Under the pieces are notes generated by a model, which did no database searches, was not told where the DNA came from, and saw nothing but the letters and a program-made list of their open reading frames with translations. Shown here in pieces: positions 35,097 to 47,009 of a DNA stretch of 64,000 nucleotides; the first letter of the stretch is position 1, and the number at the start of each line of letters is the position of its first letter. Source of the stretch: Osmia lignaria lignaria (taxonomy: Eukaryota; Arthropoda; Insecta; Hymenoptera; Megachilidae); NCBI RefSeq assembly GCF_051020975.1, contig NC_135032.1, forward strand, positions 2,356,001 through 2,420,000. Direction: 5' to 3'. Made by a program: the position numbers and the translations under genes.

Positions 35097-36062
35097 ACAT
35101 TTTGCCATAGCTCGCTTCGTTTCCGAGATATATGCAGATTTATCTCAAGGGAAGGGGCCTGACGGATATATTTCGAGATATTTCTTCTTCTTGTTGTTCT
35201 TCTTCTGCACAGCTAAGCTGGAAGTGGCATTTGCAGCTCGCAATAGTGCAGAGTTATCTCAAAGAAAGGGGCCACGGTGTTCCTGTATCTCTATTATGTT
35301 GGTGCGGCTTCGGAACTTTTAAATATCTTGATATATCTCGAGAACTACGCATCTGATCAAATAATATCATAGAACATAAAAAGTAGGAAACTTAATTCTC
35401 CACAAATAAGGTCTCTTAACATTTTGCCATAGCTCGCTTCGTTTCCGAGATATTTGCAGATTTATCTCAAGGGAAGGGGCCTGACGGACATATTTCGAGA
35501 TATTTCTTCTTCTTGTTGTTCTTCTTCTGCACAGCTAAGCTGGAAGTGGCATTTGCAGCTCGCAATAGTGCAGAGTTATCTCAAAGAAAGGGGCCACGGT
35601 GTTTCTGTATCTCTATTATGTTGGTGCGGCTTCGGAACTTTTAAATATCTTGATATATCTCGAGAACTACGCATCTGATCAAATAATATCATAGAACATA
35701 AAAAGTAGGAAACTTAATTCTCCACAAATAAGGTCTCTTAACATTTTGCCATAGCTCGCTTCGTTTCCGAGATATTTGCAGATTTATCTCAAGGGAAGGG
35801 GCCTGACGGACATGTTTCGAGATATTTCTTCTTCTTGTTGGTCTTCTTCTGCACAGCTAAGCTGGAAGTGGCATTTGCAGCTCGCAATAGTGCAGAGTTA
35901 TCTGAAAGAAAGGGGCCACGGTGTTTCTGTATCTCTATTATGTTGGTGCGGCTTCGGAACTTTTAAATATCTTGATATATCTCGAAAACTACGCTTCTGA
36001 TCAAAAAATATCATAGAACATAAATTGTAGGAAACATAATTCTCTACAAAAAAGTTCTCTTA
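35097..36062 (+). repeat. Shortened cassette with chimeric units (units 110-112)
   Basis: Unit 110 starts like an N2 unit (CTCTCAACATT before it, CTTCGTTTCC, ATATATGCAG) but continues and ends as class A. Unit 111 is A-like. Unit 112 begins as the W form with GGACATGTTTC and ends as N2 (TCTGAAAG, AAATTGTAGG). Compared with units 131-134, one whole unit is missing, and the exchange lies inside unit 110. Confidence 0.8.
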
Positions 36063-36706
36063 ACATTTTGCCATAGCTCGCTTCGCTTCCGAGATATATG
36101 CAGATTTATCTCAAGGGAAGGGGCCTGACGGACATATTTCGAGATATTTCTTCTTCTTGTTGTTCTTCTTCTGCACAGCTAAGCTGGAAGTGGCATTTGC
36201 AGCTCGCAATAGTGCAGAGTTATCTCAAAGAAAGGGGCCACGGTGTTTCTGTATCTCTATTATGTTGGTGCGGCTTCGGAACTTTTAAATATCTTGATAT
36301 ATCTCGAGAACTACGCATCTGATCAAAAAATATCATAGAACATAAAAAGTAGGAAACTTAATTCTCTACAAAAAAGGTCTCTTAACATTTTGCCATAGCT
36401 CGCTTCGTTTCCAAGATACTTGCAGATTTATCTCAAGTGAAGGGGCCTGACGGACATATTTCGAGATATTTCTTCTTCTTGTTGGTCTTCTTCTGCACAG
36501 CTAAGCTGGAAGTGGCATTTGCAGCTCGCAATAGTGCAGAGTTATCTCGAAGAAAGGGGCCACGGTGTTTCTGTATCTCTATTATGTTGGTGCGGCTTCG
36601 GATCTTTTAAATATCTCGATATATCTCGAAAACTACGCTTCTGATCAAAAAATATCATAGAACGTAAATTGTGGGAAACATAATTCTCTACAAAAAATGT
36701 CTCTTA

Positions 36707-39603
36707 ACATTTTGCCATAGCTCGCTTCGTTTCCGAGATATTTGCAGATTTATCTCAAGGGAAGGGGTCTGACGGACATATTTCGAGATATTTCTTCTTC
36801 TTGTTGTTCTTCTTCTGCACAGCTAAACTGGAAGTGGCATTTCCAGCTCGCAGTAGTGCCGAGTTATCTCAAAGAAAGGGGCCACGGTGTTTCTGTATCT
36901 CTATTATGTTGGTGCGGCTTCGGAACTTTTAAATATCTTGATATATCTCGAGAACTACGCATCTGATCAAAAAATATCATAGAACATAGAAAGTAGGAAA
37001 CTCAATCCTCTACAAAAAAGGTCTCTTAACATTTTGCAATAGCTCGCTTCGTTTCCGAGATATTTGCAGATTTATCTCAAGGGAAGGGGCCTGACGGACA
37101 TATTTCGAGATATTTCTTCTTCTTGTTGTTCTTCTTCTGCACAGCTAAGCTGGAAGTGGCATTTGCAGCTCGCAATTGTGCAGAGTTATCTCAAAGAGAG
37201 GGGCCACGGTGTTTCTGTATCTCTATTATGTTGGTGCGGCTTCGGAACTTTTAAATATCTTGATATATCTCGAGAACTACGCGTCTGATCAAAAAATATC
37301 ATAGAACATAAAAAGTAGGAAACATAATTCCATACAAAAAAGGTCTCTTAACATTTTGCCATAGCTCGCTTCGTTTCCGAGATATTTCCAGATTTATCTC
37401 AAGGGAAGGGGCCTGACGGACATATTTCGAGATATTTCTTCTTCTTGTTGTTCTTCTTCTGCACAGCTAAGCTGGAAGTGGCATTTGCAGCTCGCAATAG
37501 TGCAGAGTTATCTCAAAGAGAGGGGCCACGGTGTTTCTGTATCTCTATTATGTTGGTGCGGCTTCGGAACTTTTAAATATCTTGATATATCTCGAGAACT
37601 ACGCATCTGATCAAATAATATCATAGAACATAAAAAGTAGGAAACTTAATTCTCCACAAATAAGGTCTCTTAACATTTTGCCATAGCTCGCTTCGTTTCC
37701 GAGATATTTGCAGATTTATCTCAAGGGAAGGGGCCTGACGGACATATTTCGAGATATTTCTTCTTCTTGTTGGTCTTCTTCTGCACAGCTAAGCTGGAAG
37801 TGGCATTTGCAGCTCGCAATAGTGCAGAGTTATCTCGAAGAAAGGGGCCACGGTGTTTCTGTATCTCTATTATGTTGGTGCGGCTTCGGATCTTTTAAAT
37901 ATCTCGATATATCTCGAAAACTACGCTTCTGATCAAAAAATATCATAGAACGTAAATTGTGGGAAACATAATTCTCTACAAAAAATGTCTCTTAACATTT
38001 TGCCATAGCTCGCTTCGTTTCCGAGATATTTGCAGATTTATCTCAAGGGAAGGGGTCTGACGGACATATTTCGAGATATTTCTTCTTCTTGTTGTTCTTC
38101 TTCTGCACAGCTAAACTGGAAGTGGCATTTCCAGCTCGCAGTAGTGCCGAGTTATCTCAAAGAAAGGGGCCACGGTGTTTCTGTACCTCTATTATGTTGG
38201 TGCAGCTTCGGAGCTTTTAAATATCTTGATATATCTCGAGAACTGCGCATCTGATCAAAAAATATCATAGAACATAAAAAGTAGGAAACTTAATTCTCTA
38301 CAAAAAAGGTCTCTTAACGTTTTGCAATAGCTCGCTTCGTTTCCGAGATATTTGCAGATTTATCTCAAGGGAAGGGTCCTGATGGACATATTTCGAGATA
38401 TTTCTTCTTCTTGTTGTTCTTCTTCTGCACAGCTAAACTGGAAGTGGCAGTTCCAGCTCGCAATCGTGCAGAGTTATCTCAAAGAAAGGGGCCACGGTGT
38501 TTCTGTATCTCTATTATGTTGGTGCGGCTTCGGAACTTTTAAATATCTTTATATATCTCGAGAACTACGCATCCGATCAAAAAATATCATAGAACATAAA
38601 AAGTAGGAAACTTAATTCTCTACAAAAAAGGTCTCTCAACATTTTGCCATAGCTCGCTTCGTTTCCGAGATATTTGCAGATTTATCTCGAGGGATGGGGC
38701 CTGACGGACATATTTCGAGATATTTCTTCTTCTTGTTGTTCTTCTTCTGCCAGCTAAGCTGGAAGCGGCATTTGCGGCTCGCACTAGTGCAGAGTTATCT
38801 CAAAGAAAGGGGCCACGGTGTTTCTGTATCTCTATTATGTTGGTGCAGCTTCGGATCTTTTAAATATCTCGATATATCTCGAAAACTACGCTTCTGATCA
38901 AAAAATATCATAGAACATAAATTGTAGGAAACATAATGCTCTACAAAAAAGGTCTCTTAACATTTTGCCATAGCTCGTTTCGTTTCCGAGATATTTGCAG
39001 ATATATCTCAAGGGAAGGGGCCTGACGGACATATTTCGAGATATTTCCTCTTCCTGTTGTTCTTCTTCTGCACAGCTAAACTGGAAGTGGCATTTCCAGC
39101 TCGCAATAGCGCAGAGTTATCTCAAAGAAAGGGGCCACGGTGTTTCTGTATCTCTATTATGTTGGTGCGGCTTCGGAACTTTTAAATATCTTGATATATC
39201 TCGAGAACTACGCATCTGATCAAAAAATATCATAGGACATAAAAAGTAGGAAACTTAATTCTCTACAAATAAGGTCTCTCAACATTTTGCCATAGCTCGC
39301 TTCGTTTCCGAGATATTTGCAGATTTATCTCAAGGGAAGGGGCCTGACGGACATATTTCGAGATATTTCTTCTTCTTGTTGTTCTTCTTCTGCACAGCTA
39401 AGCTGGAAGTGGCATTTGCAGCTCGCAATAGTGCAGAGTTATCTCAAAGAAAGGGGCCACGGTGTTTCTGTATCTCTATTATGTTGGTGCGGCTTCGGAA
39501 CTTTTAAATATCTTGATATATCTCGAGAACTACGCATCTGATCAAAAAATATCATAGAACATAAAAAGTAGGAAACTTAATTCTCTACAAAAAAGGTCTC
39601 TTA
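36707..39603 (+). repeat. Nine-unit block, copy 2 (units 115-123)
   Basis: Second copy of units 91-99, including the 321-bp unit. Unit 117 has a private GATATTTCCAG that removes the TTG, and unit 122 a private CATAGGACAT. The copies are separated by about 5 kb of other monomers, so later events intervened or the copy was inserted at a distance. Confidence 0.88.
38639..38959 (+). repeat. 321-bp monomer (unit 121)
   Basis: Copy of unit 97 within the nine-unit block, with the same deletion, the same GGGATGGGG and the same AAACATAATGCTC tail. One deletion event followed by block duplication explains both. Confidence 0.9.
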
Positions 39604-42600
39604 ACATTTTGCCATAGCTCGCTTCGTTTCCAAGATACTTGCAGATTTATCTCAAGGGAAGGGGCCTGACGGACATATTTCGAGATATTTCTTCTTCTTG
39701 TTGTTCTTCTTCTGCACAGCTAAGCTGGAAGTGGCATTTGCAGCTCGCAATTGTGCAGAGTTATCTCAAAGAGAGGGGCCACGGTGTTTCTGTATCTCTA
39801 TTATGTTGGTGCGGCTTCGGAACTTTTAAATATCTTGATATATCTCGAGAACTACGCGTCTGATCAAAAAATATCATAGAACATAAAAAGTAGGAAACAT
39901 AATTCCATACAAAAAAGGTCTCTTAACATTTTGCCATAGCTCGCTTCGTTTCCGAGATATTTGCAGATTTATCTCAAGGGAAGGGGCCTGACGGACATAT
40001 TTCGAGATATTTCTTCTTCTTGTTGTTCTTCTTCTGCACAGCTAAGCTGGAAGTGGCATTTGCAGCTCGCAATAGTGTAGAGTTATCTCAAAGAGAGGGG
40101 CCACGGTGTTTCTGTATCTCTATTATGTTGGTGCGGCTTCGGAACTTTTAAATATCTTGATATATCTCGAGAAGTACGCATCTGATCAAATAATATCATA
40201 CAACATAAAAAGTAGGAAACTTAATTCTCCACAAATAAGGTCTCTTAACATTTTGCCATAGCTCGCTTCGTTTCCGAGATATTTGCAGATTTATCTCAAG
40301 GGAAGGGGCCTGACGGACATATTTCGAGATATTTCTTCTTCTTGTTGGTCTTCTTCTGCACAGCTAAGCTGGAAGTGGCATTTGCAGCTCGCAATAGTGC
40401 AGAGTTATCTCGAAGAAAGGGGCCACGGTGTTTCTGTATCTCTATTATGTTGGTGCGGCTTCGGATCTTTTAAATATCTCGATATATCTCGAAAACTACG
40501 CTTCTGATCAAAAAATATCATAGAACGTAAATTGTGGGAAACATAATTCTCTACAAAAAATGTCTCTTAACATTTTGCCATAGCTCGCTTCGTTTCCGAG
40601 ATATTTGCAGATTTATCTCAAGGGAAGGGGTCTGACGGACATATTTCGAGATATTTCTTCTTCTTGTTGTTCTTCTTCTGCACAGCTAAACTGGAAGTGG
40701 CATTTCCAGCTCGCAATAGTGCAGAGTTATCTGAAAGAAAGGGGCCACGGTGTTTCTGTATCTCTATTATGTTGGTGCGGCTTCGGAACTTTTAAATATC
40801 TTGATATATCTCGAAAACTACGCTTCTGATCAAAAAGTATCATAGAACATAAATTGTAGGAAACATAGTTCTCTACAAAAAAGGTCTCTTAACATTTTGC
40901 CATAGCTCGCTTCGCTTCCGAGATATATGCAGATTTATCTCAAGGGAAGGGGCCTGACGGACATATTTCGAGATATTTCTTCTTCTTGTTGTTCTTCTTC
41001 TGCACAGCTAAGCTGGAAGTGGCATTTGCAGCTCGCAATAGTGCAGAGTTATCTCAAAGAAAGGGGCCACGGTGTTTCTGTATCTCTATTATGTTGGTGC
41101 GGCTTCGGAACTTTTAAATATCTTGATATATCTCGAGAACTACGCATCTGATCAAATAATATCATAGAACATAAAAAGTAGGAAACTTAATTCTCCACAA
41201 ATAAGGTCTCTTAACATTTTGCCATAGCTCGCTTCGTTTCCGAGATATTTGCAGATTTATCTCAAGGGAAGGGGCCTGACGGACATATTTCGAGATATTT
41301 CTTCTTCTTGTTGTTCTTCTTCTGCACAGCTAAGCTGGAAGTGGCATTTGCAGCTCGCAATAGTGCAGAGTTATCTCAAAGAAAGGGGCCACGGTGTTTC
41401 TGTATCTCTATTATGTTGGTGCGGCTTCGGAACTTTTAAATATCTTGATATATCTCGAGAACTACGCATCTGATCAAAAAATATCATAGAACATAAAAAG
41501 TAGGAAACTTAATTCTCTACAAAAAAGGTCTCTTAACATTTTGCCATAGCTCGCTTCGTTTCCAAGATACTTGCAGATTTATCTCAAGGGAAGGGGCCTG
41601 ACGGACATATTTCGAGATATTTCTTCTTCTTGTTGTTCTTCTTCTGCACAGCTAAACTGGAAGTGGCATTTCCAGCTCGCAGTAGTGCCGAGTTATCTCA
41701 AAGAAAGGGGCCACGGTGTTTCTGTATCTCTATTATGTTGGTGCGGCTTCGGAACTTTTAAATATCTTGATATATCTCGAGAACTACGCATCTGATCAAA
41801 AAATATCATAGAACATAAAAAGTAGAAAACTTAATTCTCTACAGAAAAGGTCTCTCAACATTTTGCCATAGCTCGCTTCGTTTCCGAGATATATGCAGAT
41901 TTATCTCAAGGGAAGGGGCCTGACGGACATATTTCGAGATATTTCTTCTTCTTGTTGTTCTTCTTCTGCACAGCTAAACTGGAAGTGGCATTTCCAGCTC
42001 GCAATAGTGCAGAGTTATCTGAAAGAAAGGGGCCACGGTGTTTCTGTATCTCTATTATGTTGGTGCGGCTTCGGAACTTTTAAATATCTTGATATATCTC
42101 GAAAACTACGCTTCTGATCAAAAAATATCATAGAACATAAATTGTAGGAAACATAATTCTCTACAAAAAAGGTCTCTTAACATTTTGCCATAGCTCGCTT
42201 CGCTTCCGAGATATATGCAGATTTATCTCAAGGGAAGGGGCCTGACGGACATATTTCGAGATATTTCTTCTTCTTGTTGTTCTTCTTCTGCACAGCTAAG
42301 CTGGAAGTGGCATTTGCAGCTCGCAATAGTGCAGAGTTATCTCAAAGAAAGGGGCCACGGTGTTTCTGTATCTCTATTATGTTGGTGCGGCTTCGGAACT
42401 TTTAAATATCTTGATATATCTCGAGAACTACGCATCTGATCAAATAATATCATAGAACATAAAAAGTAGGAAACTTAATTCTCCACAAATAAGGTCTCTT
42501 AACATTTTGCCATAGCTCGCTTCGTTTCCGAGATATTTGCAGATTTATCTCAAGGGAAGGGGCCTGACGGACATATTTCGAGATATTTCTTCTTCTTGTT

Positions 42601-43145
42601 GTTCTTCTTCTGCACAGCTAAGCTGGAAGTGGCATTTGCAGCTCGCAATAGTGCAGAGTTATCTCAAAGAAAGGGGCCACGGTGTTTCTGTATCTCTATT
42701 ATGTTGGTGCGGCTTCGGAACTTTTAAATATCTTGATATATCTCGAGAACTACGCATCTGATCAAATAATATCATAGAACATAAAAAGTAGGAAACTTAA
42801 TTCTCCACAAATAAGGTCTCTTAACATTTTGCCATAGCTCGCTTCGTTTCCGAGATATTTGCAGATTTATCTCAAGGGAAGGGGCCTGACGGACATGTTT
42901 CGAGATATTTCTTCTTCTTGTTGGTCTTCTTCTGCACAGCTAAGCTGGAAGTGGCATTTGCAGCTCGCAATAGTGCAGAGTTATCTCGAAGAAAGGGGCC
43001 ACGGTGTTTCTGTATCTCTATTATGTTGGTGCGGCTTCGGATCTTTTAAATATCTCGATATATCTCGAAAACTACGCTTCTGATCAAAAAATATCATAGA
43101 ACGTAAATTGTGGGAAACATAATTCTCTACAAAAAATGTCTCTTA
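39604..43145 (+). repeat. 11-unit repeat, copy 1 (units 124-134)
   Basis: Order: chimeric V/AATTGTG unit, stop-bearing unit (125), W, N2 with GGTCTG, A, C, V, N2, A, A, W with GGACATGTTTC. Unit 124 starts CCAAGATAC and turns into the CAATTGTGCAG, CGCGTCTG, AATTCCATAC type seen in units 92 and 116. It continues from the nine-unit block on its left, so the junction lies inside this monomer. Confidence 0.9.
39926..40247 (+). repeat. Stop-bearing monomer (unit 125), amplified
   Basis: AATAGTGCAG is changed to AATAGTGTAG, giving an in-frame TAG, together with GAGAAGTACG. The same pair of changes occurs in unit 100 (31877-32198) and unit 136 (43468-43789). Units 125 and 136 also share CATACAACAT where unit 100 has CATAGAACAT. 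A broken frame was thus duplicated without loss, which speaks against selection on the peptide. Confidence 0.88.
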
Positions 43146-46100
43146 ACATTTTGCCATAGCTCGCTTCGTTTCCGAGATATTTGCAGATTTATCTCAAGGG
43201 AAGGGGTCTGACGGACATATTTCGAGATATTTCTTCTTCTTGTTGTTCTTCTTCTGCACAGCTAAGCTGGAAGTGGCATTTGCAGCTCGCAATTGTGCAG
43301 AGTTATCTCAAAGAGAGGGGCCACGGTGTTTCTGTATCTCTATTATGTTGGTGCGGCTTCGGAACTTTTAAATATCTTGATATATCTCGAGAACTACGCG
43401 TCTGATCAAAAAATATCATAGAACATAAAAAGTAGGAAACATAATTCCATACAAAAAAGGTCTCTTAACATTTTGCCATAGCTCGCTTCGTTTCCGAGAT
43501 ATTTGCAGATTTATCTCAAGGGAAGGGGCCTGACGGACATATTTCGAGATATTTCTTCTTCTTGTTGTTCTTCTTCTGCACAGCTAAGCTGGAAGTGGCA
43601 TTTGCAGCTCGCAATAGTGTAGAGTTATCTCAAAGAGAGGGGCCACGGTGTTTCTGTATCTCTATTATGTTGGTGCGGCTTCGGAACTTTTAAATATCTT
43701 GATATATCTCGAGAAGTACGCATCTGATCAAATAATATCATACAACATAAAAAGTAGGAAACTTAATTCTCCACAAATAAGGTCTCTTAACATTTTGCCA
43801 TAGCTCGCTTCGTTTCCGAGATATTTGCAGATTTATCTCAAGGGAAGGGGCCTGACGGACATATTTCGAGATATTTCTTCTTCTTGTTGGTCTTCTTCTG
43901 CACAGCTAAGCTGGAAGTGGCATTTGCAGCTCGCAATAGTGCAGAGTTATCTCGAAGAAAGGGGCCACGGTGTTTCTGTATCTCTATTATGTTGGTGCGG
44001 CTTCGGATCTTTTAAATATCTCGATATATCTCGAAAACTACGCTTCTGATCAAAAAATATCATAGAACGTAAATTGTGGGAAACATAATTCTCTACAAAA
44101 AATGTCTCTTAACATTTTGCCATAGCTCGCTTCGTTTCCGAGATATTTGCAGATTTATCTCAAGGGAAGGGGTCTGACGGACATATTTCGAGATATTTCT
44201 TCTTCTTGTTGTTCTTCTTCTGCACAGCTAAACTGGAAGTGGCATTTCCAGCTCGCAATAGTGCAGAGTTATCTGAAAGAAAGGGGCCACGGTGTTTCTG
44301 TATCTCTATTATGTTGGTGCGGCTTCGGAACTTTTAAATATCTTGATATATCTCGAAAACTACGCTTCTGATCAAAAAGTATCATAGAACATAAATTGTA
44401 GGAAACATAGTTCTCTACAAAAAAGGTCTCTTAACATTTTGCCATAGCTCGCTTCGCTTCCGAGATATATGCAGATTTATCTCAAGGGAAGGGGCCTGAC
44501 GGACATATTTCGAGATATTTCTTCTTCTTGTTGTTCTTCTTCTGCACAGCTAAGCTGGAAGTGGCATTTGCAGCTCGCAATAGTGCAGAGTTATCTCAAA
44601 GAAAGGGGCCACGGTGTTTCTGTATCTCTATTATGTTGGTGCGGCTTCGGAACTTTTAAATATCTTGATATATCTCGAGAACTACGCATCTGATCAAATA
44701 ATATCATAGAACATAAAAAGTAGGAAACTTAATTCTCCACAAATAAGGTCTCTTAACATTTTGCCATAGCTCGCTTCGTTTCCGAGATATTTGCAGATTT
44801 ATCTCAAGGGAAGGGGCCTGACGGACATATTTCGAGATATTTCTTCTTCTTGTTGTTCTTCTTCTGCACAGCTAAGCTGGAAGTGGCATTTGCAGCTCGC
44901 AATAGTGCAGAGTTATCTCAAAGAAAGGGGCCACGGTGTTTCTGTATCTCTATTATGTTGGTGCGGCTTCGGAACTTTTAAATATCTTGATATATCTCGA
45001 GAACTACGCATCTGATCAAAAAATATCATAGAACATAAAAAGTAGGAAACTTAATTCTCTACAAAAAAGGTCTCTTAACATTTTGCCATAGCTCGCTTCG
45101 TTTCCAAGATACTTGCAGATTTATCTCAAGGGAAGGGGCCTGACGGACATATTTCGAGATATTTCTTCTTCTTGTTGTTCTTCTTCTGCACAGCTAAACT
45201 GGAAGTGGCATTTCCAGCTCGCAGTAGTGCCGAGTTATCTCAAAGAAAGGGGCCACGGTGTTTCTGTATCTCTATTATGTTGGTGCGGCTTCGGAACTTT
45301 TAAATATCTTGATATATCTCGAGAACTACGCATCTGATCAAAAAATATCATAGAACATAAAAAGTAGAAAACTTAATTCTCTACAGAAAAGGTCTCTCAA
45401 CATTTTGCCATAGCTCGCTTCGTTTCCGAGATATATGCAGATTTATCTCAAGGGAAGGGGCCTGACGGACATATTTCGAGATATTTCTTCTTCTTGTTGT
45501 TCTTCTTCTGCACAGCTAAACTGGAAGTGGCATTTCCAGCTCGCAATAGTGCAGAGTTATCTGAAAGAAAGGGGCCACGGTGTTTCTGTATCTCTATTAT
45601 GTTGGTGCGGCTTCGGAACTTTTAAATATCTTGATATATCTCGAAAACTACGCTTCTGATCAAAAAATATCATAGAACATAAATTGTAGGAAACATAATT
45701 CTCTACAAAAAAGGTCTCTTAACATTTTGCCATAGCTCGCTTCGCTTCCGAGATATATGCAGATTTATCTCAAGGGAAGGGGCCTGACGGACATATTTCG
45801 AGATATTTCTTCTTCTTGTTGTTCTTCTTCTGCACAGCTAAGCTGGAAGTGGCATTTGCAGCTCGCAATAGTGCAGAGTTATCTCAAAGAAAGGGGCCAC
45901 GGTGTTTCTGTATCTCTATTATGTTGGTGCGGCTTCGGAACTTTTAAATATCTTGATATATCTCGAGAACTACGCATCTGATCAAATAATATCATAGAAC
46001 ATAAAAAGTAGGAAACTTAATTCTCCACAAATAAGGTCTCTTAACATTTTGCCATAGCTCGCTTCGTTTCCGAGATATTTGCAGATTTATCTCAAGGGAA

Positions 46101-46687
46101 GGGGCCTGACGGACATATTTCGAGATATTTCTTCTTCTTGTTGTTCTTCTTCTGCACAGCTAAGCTGGAAGTGGCATTTGCAGCTCGCAATAGTGCAGAG
46201 TTATCTCAAAGAAAGGGGCCACGGTGTTTCTGTATCTCTATTATGTTGGTGCGGCTTCGGAACTTTTAAATATCTTGATATATCTCGAGAACTACGCATC
46301 TGATCAAATAATATCATAGAACATAAAAAGTAGGAAACTTAATTCTCCACAAATAAGGTCTCTTAACATTTTGCCATAGCTCGCTTCGTTTCCGAGATAT
46401 TTGCAGATTTATCTCAAGGGAAGGGGCCTGACGGACATGTTTCGAGATATTTCTTCTTCTTGTTGGTCTTCTTCTGCACAGCTAAGCTGGAAGTGGCATT
46501 TGCAGCTCGCAATAGTGCAGAGTTATCTCGAAGAAAGGGGCCACGGTGTTTCTGTATCTCTATTATGTTGGTGCGGCTTCGGATCTTTTAAATATCTCGA
46601 TATATCTCGAAAACTACGCTTCTGATCAAAAAATATCATAGAACGTAAATTGTGGGAAACATAATTCTCTACAAAAAATGTCTCTTA
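43146..46687 (+). repeat. 11-unit repeat, copy 2 (units 135-145)
   Basis: Same order as copy 1. Unit 135 differs from unit 124 only in its front: GGTCTGAC with the usual CCGAGATATTTG rather than CCAAGATAC with GGCCTGAC. The front of 135 matches what follows a W unit elsewhere (for example unit 146), so the duplication junction falls in the first half of this monomer. Confidence 0.9.
44756..46687 (+). repeat. Six-unit block, copy 1 (units 140-145)
   Basis: Order C-V-N2-A-A-W. It corresponds to units 147-152 at 2254 bp (seven units). The W unit in both copies has GGACATGTTTC. The intervening unit 146 joins a GGTCTG front to an A-type tail (CTCCACAAATAAGG) and has a private CGCAGAAGTGCC; it is the probable junction. 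Confidence 0.85.
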
Positions 46688-47009
46688 ACATTTTGCCATA
46701 GCTCGCTTCGTTTCCGAGATATTTGCAGATTTATCTCAAGGGAAGGGGTCTGACGGACATATTTCGAGATATTTCTTCTTCTTGTTGTTCTTCTTCTGCA
46801 CAGCTAAACTGGAAGTGGCATTTCCAGCTCGCAGAAGTGCCGAGTTATCTCAAAGAAAGGGGCCACGGTGTTTCTGTATCTCTATTATGTTGGTGCGGCT
46901 TCGGAACTTTTAAATATCTTGATATATCTCGAGAACTACGCATCTGATCAAATAATATCATAGAACATAAAAAGTAGGAAACTTAATTCTCCACAAATAA
47001 GGTCTCTTA

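Larger units (their letters stand above)
28014..39603 (+). repeat. Region IV, units 88-123: mosaic with chimeric units
   Basis: Classes A, W, V, N2 and C are mixed with three rarer types that travel together: a GTACCTCTATT unit with TGCAGCTTCGGAGC (95, 102, 119), a TCCTGATGG unit with GGCAGTTCCAG (96, 103, 120) and a 321-bp unit (97, 121). Units 100, 103, 105, 106, 110, 112 and 114 are chimeric. Nine units are present twice at a distance of 7727 bp. There is no regular period. Confidence 0.85.
39604..46687 (+). repeat. Region V, units 124-145: 11-unit higher-order repeat
   Basis: Two consecutive 3542-bp copies. Apart from the first unit, each position matches its partner 11 units away, including the in-frame TAG in AATAGTGTAGAG, the GAGAAGTACG variant, AAACATAGTTC, CTACAGAAAAGG and GGACATGTTTC. 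The translated frames of all paired units read the same. This is one of the clearest fixed-period higher-order repeats in the window. Confidence 0.92.
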
